Shown here: in pieces, positions 39,751-44,938 of the stretch
Numbering within the stretch: position 1 is the stretch's first letter
Layout: each line of letters opens with the position of its first letter
Origin: DASSSQ01 sp963839285
GTDB taxonomy: Bacteria; Actinomycetota; Thermoleophilia; Gaiellales; Gaiellaceae
Assembly (NCBI GenBank): GCA_963839285.1
Contig: CAWIUN010000004.1
Span: 1-44,938, forward strand
Direction of reading: 5' to 3'
DNA: 44,938 nt
Program-made: the position numbers and the translations under genes
The notes under the pieces: generated by a model
Databases searched by the model: none
Seen by the model: only the letters and a program-made list of their open reading frames with translations
Told to the model about the DNA's origin: nothing

Positions 39751-40305
39751 CTATTTCGGTGGTTCTCCTGCCAGGTTCACTCGCGGCGGCGCGAATCCGT
39801 AGCGCTCGAGCCGGCGCCGGTTGCGCTCCTGGTCGGCGATCGCGCGCGCGGGATCCTCGTCGACGCCGGGCACCCAGTCCTGCTCGACGACGAGCCAGCC
39901 GTCGTAGCCGCCGAGGTCGGCGAAGAAGGCGTCGAGGTCGAGGTCGCCGTCGCCGAGCGCAGAAGACCTGCGCCGCGGGGAGCGCCGTCGGAGAGCACCG
40001 GGCGGCCCTGCCCGCCGGCCGCGGCGAGCAGCTCCAGCGTCTCGTCGAGCGGCGCCAGCGTCTCGTCCGCGTCGCCGAAGCGGATCTGGACGAAGCCGCC
40101 TGCGAGCGCGAGACCGCGCCGTTCGAGCCGGGCGCGGAGGCTCGTGGCGGGTGCCGAGGTAGCCCGGCGGCCCGAGCTCGATCCCCTCGTAGCCCGCCGC
40201 CGCGACCGCGTCGAGCACCTGGTCCGGCCCGGGCACGTTCGGCAGGATCCCGACGGTCAGCTCGAACGCGCCGTAGCCGACCGGGGCGTTGGCGAGCCGG
40301 ATCAC
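39751..40305 (-). pseudogene. IolE/IolI-type sugar-phosphate isomerase/epimerase, internally deleted
   Basis: GTG 40305 starts IRLANAPVGYGAFELTVGIL and AAAGYEGIELGPPGYLGT, the first part of an inosose dehydratase/epimerase TIM barrel. Shifts near 40145 and others follow, then RGLALAGGFVQIRFGDADET. After about 39965 the sequence jumps to DLDAFFADLGGYDGWLVVEQ and DPARAIADQERNRRRLERYG, the family C-terminus. The middle of the barrel (metal ligands, His/Asp strands) is missing: 184 codons against about 290 normally. As last gene of the inositol operon (GTGA overlap with iolB) it should dehydrate or epimerise inosose. As written it cannot fold properly. Deletion or assembly fault. Confidence 0.68.
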
Positions 40306-41102
40306 CGGACGAGCGGCACGCGCGGGTCGGGCTCGAGCTTCGACCAGGCTCCGCGCACCCAGTGGAGCGCCGGGTCGTCGGCGCTGGCCATCGAGCGGCG
40401 GTCGCCGGCGAGGGCGTTCAGGTAGTAGAGGTCGTAGCCGTGCGCCGCCGCGGTCGTGTGGTAGCCGTAGGGGACGAGCATCAGGTCGCCGTCGCGGACC
40501 GTCTCGGTCAGGTCGAGCCCGTGCCGGGGGCTGTAGAGCCGCTGGACGGCGAAGGCGGCCGGGTCGGGCGTGCGGAAGTAGTAGGTCTCCTCGAGCACGA
40601 CCTCGCCGGGCGGCTCGTCCTCGTCGTGCTTGTGCGGCGGGTAGCTCGACCAGTTGCCGGACGGCGTGAAGACCTCGACCACGAGCAGGCGCTCGGCGGG
40701 GAACTCCGGCGGGAGGATGTGGTTGATCTGGCGGGTGGCGTTGCCGGCGCCGCGCACCTCGACCTCGACGTCGCCCGGGCGGACGAGCACGGGGACCCGG
40801 CGGCGCTCGCAGCGGGCGCCGCAGACGGCGACGTCGCCCCGGGAGCGCAGACGGTAAGCGGTTTCACGGGGCAGGTAGAGCGCCCAGGGCATCCCGGCGA
40901 AGACGTGCTCGCGGCCGCCGAGCTCGAAGCGCTCGCCGCCTGCCTCGACGACGCACTCGCCGCCGAGCGGGACGAGGCAGACCTCCTCCTCGCCGGTGTC
41001 GCCCTCCTCGGCGTCGCGGACGACGCGGAAGGAGAGGTGGCGCCAGCCCGCGGCCTCGGGGGTGACCCGGTCCCAGCCGCCGTGGCGGAGGAGGAAGTTC
41101 AC
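40302..41102 (-). CDS. iolB: 5-deoxy-glucuronate isomerase
   Basis: 266 aa cupin. Converts 5-deoxy-D-glucuronate to 2-deoxy-5-keto-gluconate in myo-inositol catabolism. Motifs: GWRHLSFRVVRDAEEGDTGE, AGMPWALYLPRETAYRL, NATRQINHILPPEFPAERLL and VVEVFTPSGNWSSYPPHKHD with metal-binding His residues. Also GEVVLEETYYFRTPDPAAFA, DGDLMLVPYGYHTTAAAHGY and YYLNALAGDRRSMASADDPA. Length as in the family. GTG 41102 overlaps the iolD stop (GTGA) and its own stop overlaps the next start. Confidence 0.95.
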   Translation of the reverse strand: MNFLLRHGGWDRVTPEAAGWRHLSFRVVRDAEEGDTGEEEVCLVPLGGECVVEAGGERFELGGREHVFAGMPWALYLPRETAYRLRSRGDVAVCGARCERRRVPVLVRPGDVEVEVRGAGNATRQINHILPPEFPAERLLVVEVFTPSGNWSSYPPHKHDEDEPPGEVVLEETYYFRTPDPAAFAVQRLYSPRHGLDLTETVRDGDLMLVPYGYHTTAAAHGYDLYYLNALAGDRRSMASADDPALHWVRGAWSKLEPDPRVPLVR

Positions 41103-42916
41103 AGGTGCGTCCTGACCCGCTCGCGCGCCTGCTCGTAGGCGGCGCGGGCGGCCTGCACGGAGGGAGCGTCGGAGACCTCGGCGACGGCGACGTCCCACCA
41201 GCTCTCGTAGTCGGGCACGCCCTCGAGCGGGTCGACCGCGACGACGATCACCGTCGTCTCGCTGCCGGCACGGGCCTCGGCCAGGTGGGAGCGCAGCTCG
41301 TCGGGGGTCGTCGCCGTCCGCGCCCGCGCGCCGAGCGAGGCGGCGTTCGCGGCCAGGTCGACCGGCGTCTCGAGCTGCGTCCCGAAGCCCTCGGTGCCGA
41401 GCGAGCGCGAGAGCGAGCCGATCGACTTGTAGCCGCGGCTGTCGACGAGCACGACGGTCAGCTTCACCTGCCGCTCGACCGCGGTCACGAGCTCGCTCGA
41501 GAGCATCAGCCAGGAGCCGTCGCCGACGAGCACGACGACCTCCCGCTCGGGCGCGGCCAGCTTGACGCCGAGCCCGCCCGCCACCTCGTAGCCCATGCAC
41601 GAGTAGCCGTACTCGACGTGGTAGCCCTTCGGGTCGCGGGTGCGCCAGAGCTTGTGCAGGTCGCCGGGCAGCGAACCGGCCGCGCAGACGAGCACGTCCG
41701 TCGGCCCGGTCGCGTCGTTGACCGCGCCGATGATCGCGCTCTGGGCGGCCGGCGGGCCGTGCTCGAGCCGGTAGAGGCGCTCGACCTCGGCGTCCCACTC
41801 GCGCGAGAGCCGGGCCGCCTCGGCGCGGTGGTCGTCGGGCGCGGCCCAGCCCTGGAGCAGCTCGCCCAGCCGCTCGAGGGTCGCGCGCGCGTCCCCGACG
41901 AGCGGGATGCCCGCGTGCTTGGCCGCGTCGAAGCCGGCGACGTTGACGTTGACGAAGCGGACTCCGGCCGCGGCGAAGGCGGTCCTCGACGCGGTCGTGA
42001 AATCGGTCCAGCGGGTGCCGACGCCGACGACGACGTCCGCCGTCGCCGCGAGGCGGTTGGCGGCGAAGGTGCCCGTCGCGCCGATCGCGCCGAGCGCCGA
42101 CGGGTGGTCGTAGGGGAGCGAGCCCTTGCCCGCCTGCGTCTCGCCGACCGGGACGCCCGTCTGCTCGCAGAACGCGCGCAGCGCGTCCGAGGCCTCCGAG
42201 TAGAGGACGCCGCCGCCCGCGACGAGGAGCGGCCGCTCGGCGCCGCGGATCAGCTCGGCCGCGGCGGCGAGCGAGGGCTCGTCGGGGAGCGCGCGCGGCA
42301 CGTGCCAGACGCGGCGGCGGAAGAGCTCCTCCGGGTAGTCCCAGGCCTCTGCCTGCACGTCCTGCGGGAAGGCGAGCACCGCCGCGCCGGTCTCGGCCTG
42401 GTCGGTCAGCACCCGCATCGCCGCGAGCGCGGCCGGGCCGAGCTGCTCCGGGCGCCAGATCCGGTCGAAGTAGCGGGCGACCGGCCGGAAGCAGTCGTTG
42501 ACGGTCACGTCGCCGGCCCAGGCGGCTTCGACCTGCTGCAGCACCGGGTCGGGGCGGCGCGCCGCGAAGACGTCCCCGGGGACGAGCAGCACCGGCAGCC
42601 GGTTGACGGTCGCGAGCGCCGCGCCGGTGACCATGTTCGTCGCGCCCGGGCCGATCGAGCTCGTGCAGACGAGCGCGCCGAGCCGGTTCCGCATCCGCGC
42701 GTAGCCCGAGGCCGTGTGCACCATCGCCTGCTCGTTCCGCGCGGGCGTGAACGGCAGCAGCTCGGGCCGCTCGTAGATCGCCTCGCCGAAGCCGGCGACG
42801 TTGCCGTGGCCGAAGATCCCGAGGACGCCGCCGAAGAACTGCCGCTCGACCCCGTCGCGCTCGACGTGCTGGGCGGCGAGGAAGCGCAGCAGCGCCTGTG
42901 CGGCCGTCAGCCTCAC
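41099..42916 (-). CDS. iolD: 3D-(3,5/4)-trihydroxycyclohexane-1,2-dione hydrolase
   Basis: 605-aa thiamine-diphosphate enzyme opening the ring in inositol breakdown. N-terminal half: VLGIFGHGNVAGFGEAIYER and FTPARNEQAMVHTASGYARM with the catalytic Glu, then CTSSIGPGATNMVTGAALAT and LPVLLVPGDVFAARRPDPVL. Middle: VVVGVGTRWTDFTTASRTAF. C-terminal ThDP site: EYGYSCMGYEVAGGLGVKLA and VVVLVGDGSWLMLSSELVTA. End: PDYESWWDVAVAEVSD. Length slightly below the usual 630-640. GTG 42916 overlaps the ATPase stop. It is central to the inositol operon and confirms that pathway. Confidence 0.96.
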   Translation of the reverse strand: MRLTAAQALLRFLAAQHVERDGVERQFFGGVLGIFGHGNVAGFGEAIYERPELLPFTPARNEQAMVHTASGYARMRNRLGALVCTSSIGPGATNMVTGAALATVNRLPVLLVPGDVFAARRPDPVLQQVEAAWAGDVTVNDCFRPVARYFDRIWRPEQLGPAALAAMRVLTDQAETGAAVLAFPQDVQAEAWDYPEELFRRRVWHVPRALPDEPSLAAAAELIRGAERPLLVAGGGVLYSEASDALRAFCEQTGVPVGETQAGKGSLPYDHPSALGAIGATGTFAANRLAATADVVVGVGTRWTDFTTASRTAFAAAGVRFVNVNVAGFDAAKHAGIPLVGDARATLERLGELLQGWAAPDDHRAEAARLSREWDAEVERLYRLEHGPPAAQSAIIGAVNDATGPTDVLVCAAGSLPGDLHKLWRTRDPKGYHVEYGYSCMGYEVAGGLGVKLAAPEREVVVLVGDGSWLMLSSELVTAVERQVKLTVVLVDSRGYKSIGSLSRSLGTEGFGTQLETPVDLAANAASLGARARTATTPDELRSHLAEARAGSETTVIVVAVDPLEGVPDYESWWDVAVAEVSDAPSVQAARAAYEQARERVRTHL

Positions 42917-43752
42917 GACGAGAGCTCTGCCGTCAGCGCCGCCAGCTCGTGCTGCAGCTCGGCGAGCTCGCGGCCGCCGGCCATCAGCCGCACGAGCTCG
43001 TCCTGGTCGAGCTCGCTCTTGGCGAAGTCGCCGAGGCTGCGGCCGCGGTTCAAGATCACGAAGCGGTCGCCGACCGGGTACGCGTGGTGCGGGTTGTGGG
43101 TGATGAAGATGACCGAGACGCCGCGCTCGCGCGCCTGCAGGACGTACTTGAGGACGACGCCGGCCTGCTTGACGCCGAGCGCCGAGGTCGGCTCGTCGAG
43201 GATCAGGACGCGCGCGCCGAAGTAGACCGCCCGCGCGATCGCGACCGACTGGCGCTCGCCGCCCGAGAGCGTCCCGACGGGCTGGTCGGGGTCGCGGATG
43301 TCGATCCCCATCTCGTTCAGCTCGCGGCGCACGATCTCCCTGGCCGTGCCGCCGTCGAGCCAGCGGAGCGGGCCGATCCCCTTGCGCGGCTCGGCGCCGA
43401 GGAAGAAGTTCCGCCAGATCGACATCAGCGGCACCATCGCGAGGTCCTGGTAGACGGTCGCGATCCCCTTCGCGCGCGCGTCCCGCGGCGAGGTGAAGTG
43501 CACCGGCGCGCCGTCGACGAGCAGGCGCCCCTCGTCCGGCTGGTGCACGCCCGAGAGGATCTTGATGAAGGTGGACTTGCCGGCGCCGTTGTCGCCGAGG
43601 ATGCAGGTGACCTGGCCGGGCTCGACGTGGGCGCTGATCTCGCTGAGCGCGACGACGTTGCCGTAGTACTTGCAGATCCCGTCCGCCTCGAGCAGGCGTG
43701 CGGCGCCTCCGTTCGCGCCGACGGGCGACCCGGTCGCGGCCACGTCGCTCAC
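42913..43752 (-). CDS. Sugar ABC transporter ATP-binding protein (inositol)
   Basis: 279 aa, a single nucleotide-binding domain of the carbohydrate uptake (CUT2) kind. Walker A LGDNGAGKSTFIKIL, Q-loop ATVYQDLAMVPLMSIWRNFF, signature TLSGGERQSVAIARAV, Walker B VLILDEPTSALGVKQAGVV, H-loop FITHNPHHAYPVGDR. Unlike RbsA it has one rather than two ATPase domains, so two copies would serve the permease dimer. GTG 43752 overlaps the permease stop (GTGA). Position directly before iolD argues for myo-inositol as substrate. Confidence 0.92.
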   Translation of the reverse strand: MSDVAATGSPVGANGGAARLLEADGICKYYGNVVALSEISAHVEPGQVTCILGDNGAGKSTFIKILSGVHQPDEGRLLVDGAPVHFTSPRDARAKGIATVYQDLAMVPLMSIWRNFFLGAEPRKGIGPLRWLDGGTAREIVRRELNEMGIDIRDPDQPVGTLSGGERQSVAIARAVYFGARVLILDEPTSALGVKQAGVVLKYVLQARERGVSVIFITHNPHHAYPVGDRFVILNRGRSLGDFAKSELDQDELVRLMAGGRELAELQHELAALTAELSS

Positions 43753-44837
43753 CTCGCTTTCTGCGCCCGGTTGCGGACGATCGTGTTCAGGAGCACGGCG
43801 GCGAAGAGGATCGCGCCCTGGAAGGTGAAGGTCCAGTTCGAGTCCCACTGCGCGTCGACGATCCCGAGCTGCACCATCCCGAGCATCGCGGCGCCGAAGA
43901 AGGTGCCGATCACCGAGCCGTAGCCGCCGGTCAGCAGGCAGCCGCCGACGACGGCGCAGATGATGAAGATGAACTCGAGCCCGATGCCCTCCTTCGCCTG
44001 CATCGAGCGCAGCTCGAGCGCCTCGATGATCCCCATCAGCGCGGCCACGCCGGAGGTCATCATGAAGAGCGTGATCTTCGTCCGGACGACCGGGACGCCG
44101 ACGTTGCGCGCCGCGTCCGGGTCGCCGCCGGCGGCGTAGATCCAGTTGCCGAAGCGGGTCTTCCCGAGCAGCCAGGCGCCGAGCACGGTCAGGCCGATCC
44201 ACCAGAGCACCTTGACCTTGTAGTCGTACTGGGTCAGGTCGGCCGCGAAGAAGCGGCGGGCGGAGTCGAAGCCGCCGGCGGTGTCGACGTCCTGGATCGC
44301 GGTCTGGCCGGTCAGCTTCAGCGTCCCGGCGGCGTTGACGCCCTGGAGGACGAAGAAGGTCGCCAGCGTGACGATGAAGCTCGGCAGCCGCGTCTTGACG
44401 ACCGTGATCCCGTTCAGGAAGCCGATCGCGAGCCCGAAGACGAGGACGCAGGCGATCGCCGGCCAGATGTTCATGCCCGCGTGGGTGGAGAGGTAGGCGA
44501 GCAGCAGGCCCGAGCTGCCGATCATCACGCCCGCCGAGAGGTCGAACTCGCCGCCGATCATCAGCAGCGCGACCGGGACGGCGACGATGCCGTACTGCGC
44601 CGCCTGGTCGGTCCAGCCGGCGGCGATCGCCGGGTCGGAGACCCAGCCGACCGCGCGCGCGAACCAGGCGAAGGCGAAGAAGATCGCGACCGCGCCGAGG
44701 AAGGCGCCGATGTCGGGCCGCATCAGCAGCCGCGAGAGCGGCCCGCGCCGGACGATGCGCTCGTCGCCTCGCGTCACGGGTGCAGTCGTCGTCTCCGCCA
44801 CGTCTCCTTCCGTCGGCGGCGGGGTGGGCGACGGCAC
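43749..44837 (-). CDS. Sugar ABC transporter permease (inositol, RbsC family)
   Basis: 362 aa, 8-10 helices. N-terminal cytosolic segment with RGPLSRLLMRPDIGAFLGAV, then VALLMIGGEFDLSAGVMIGS, the BPD_transp_2 signature. Further: GFLNGITVVKTRLPSFIVTL and ATFFVLQGVNAAGTLKLTGQ, GNWIYAAGGDPDAARNVGVP, and GGCLLTGGYGSVIGTFFGAA. GTG 44837 gives the listed N-terminus; an alternative GTG at 44801 follows AAGGAG closely. The start lies in the loop of a stem-loop, so translation is likely damped relative to the upstream binding protein. Confidence 0.92.
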   Translation of the reverse strand: MPSPTPPPTEGDVAETTTAPVTRGDERIVRRGPLSRLLMRPDIGAFLGAVAIFFAFAWFARAVGWVSDPAIAAGWTDQAAQYGIVAVPVALLMIGGEFDLSAGVMIGSSGLLLAYLSTHAGMNIWPAIACVLVFGLAIGFLNGITVVKTRLPSFIVTLATFFVLQGVNAAGTLKLTGQTAIQDVDTAGGFDSARRFFAADLTQYDYKVKVLWWIGLTVLGAWLLGKTRFGNWIYAAGGDPDAARNVGVPVVRTKITLFMMTSGVAALMGIIEALELRSMQAKEGIGLEFIFIICAVVGGCLLTGGYGSVIGTFFGAAMLGMVQLGIVDAQWDSNWTFTFQGAILFAAVLLNTIVRNRAQKAR

Positions 44838-44851
44838 GGGCCGCCCACCCC
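44821..44851 (-). promoter_or_regulatory. Intercistronic stem-loop over the permease start
   Basis: GGGGTGGGCG (44821-44830) and CGCCCACCCC (44842-44851), a perfect 10-bp stem with an 11-nt loop containing the permease start codon. Such stem-loops after binding-protein genes commonly stabilise the upstream mRNA and lower downstream expression. Confidence 0.65.
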
Positions 44852-44864
44852 TGCGCCGGTCGGT

Positions 44865-44938
44865 CTAGCGCGTGCCCTTGGCGGCCAGCGCCGCGACCCG
44901 GGCGGCGTTGCCCTTGTTGATGATCCCGGGGCCGGTCA
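44865..44938 (-). CDS. Sugar ABC transporter substrate-binding protein, C-terminal end only
   Basis: Only 23 codons and the TAG stop are in the window, reading TGPGIINKGNAARVAALAAK then GTR. This matches the C-terminal pattern of periplasmic-binding-protein type 1 sugar receptors of the RbsB/inositol kind, where a D-T-G turn, a strand and a final helix close the protein. It is first in transcription order before the permease, as usual for these operons. The rest lies beyond the right edge. Confidence 0.7.
   Translation of the reverse strand, partial: TGPGIINKGNAARVAALAAKGTR

Overview
This is a GC-rich (roughly 70%) actinobacterial chromosome segment. Gene content, dense GTG starts, GTGA/ATGA stop-start overlaps and many leaderless -10 boxes (TAnnnT about 6-8 nt before the start codon) point to Actinomycetota, most likely Thermoleophilia/Solirubrobacterales. 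That placement is inference from style and content; there is no marker gene here. Many genes carry single-base frameshifts, often in homopolymers, so the sequence probably comes from an imperfectly polished long-read assembly. Frameshifted genes are therefore listed as whole genes with the shifts noted, unless a real deletion is also visible.

Layout. 1-3.0 kb: isocitrate dehydrogenase (icd) divergent from its own kinase/phosphatase (aceK), an unusual pair for this phylum. 3.1-4.5 kb: a DUF1326-DUF2182 pair closed by a bidirectional terminator. 4.6-10.6 kb: an MMPL transporter, a diguanylate-cyclase-like gene that has lost its active site, a secreted protein with 95-residue Ig-like tandem repeats, and a truncated second copy of the MMPL 5' end. 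10.7-15.4 kb: a luciferase-like monooxygenase, an Asp/Glu-racemase-family protein, an acid-sugar kinase/aldolase pair (OtnK/OtnC) and a membrane HExxH protein. 15.4-17.8 kb: tRNA-Arg(CCU) next to a 1.5-kb two-gene island (HTH protein plus DUF6036-like nucleotidyltransferase) ending in a partial tRNA copy and a PIN-domain remnant. 17.8-21.3 kb: an arsenic operon (arsR-arsM-arsN-like-arsC-acr3) with a palindromic operator on its promoter and start codon. 21.3-29.3 kb: SRPBCC protein, drug/lipid ABC exporter, IPT/TIG secreted protein, SixA-like phosphatase, beta-propeller, a 4x45-bp array of dyads, and a CPA1 antiporter.

29.3-36.4 kb is the most unusual part: a run of secreted or membrane-anchored low-complexity proteins (Ig-like, Pro/Ala-rich, an eight-repeat Gln/Asn/Ala/Gly-rich protein resembling functional amyloids, and a Trp-motif protein sharing the same repeat core). 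It is divergent from a sigma-70-family factor that overlaps a membrane-tethered ribbon-helix-helix protein. I propose this as a candidate self-regulated surface-fibre or matrix system.

36.4-39.7 kb: PhzF-like enzyme, GT-C-type membrane glycosyltransferase and a small hypothetical. 39.75-44.94 kb: a myo-inositol operon on the minus strand. It runs from a binding protein (only its end is in the window) through permease, ATPase, iolD and iolB to an IolE/IolI-like epimerase that looks internally deleted. Four-base stop-start overlaps join every gene after the permease, and a stem-loop sits between binding protein and permease.
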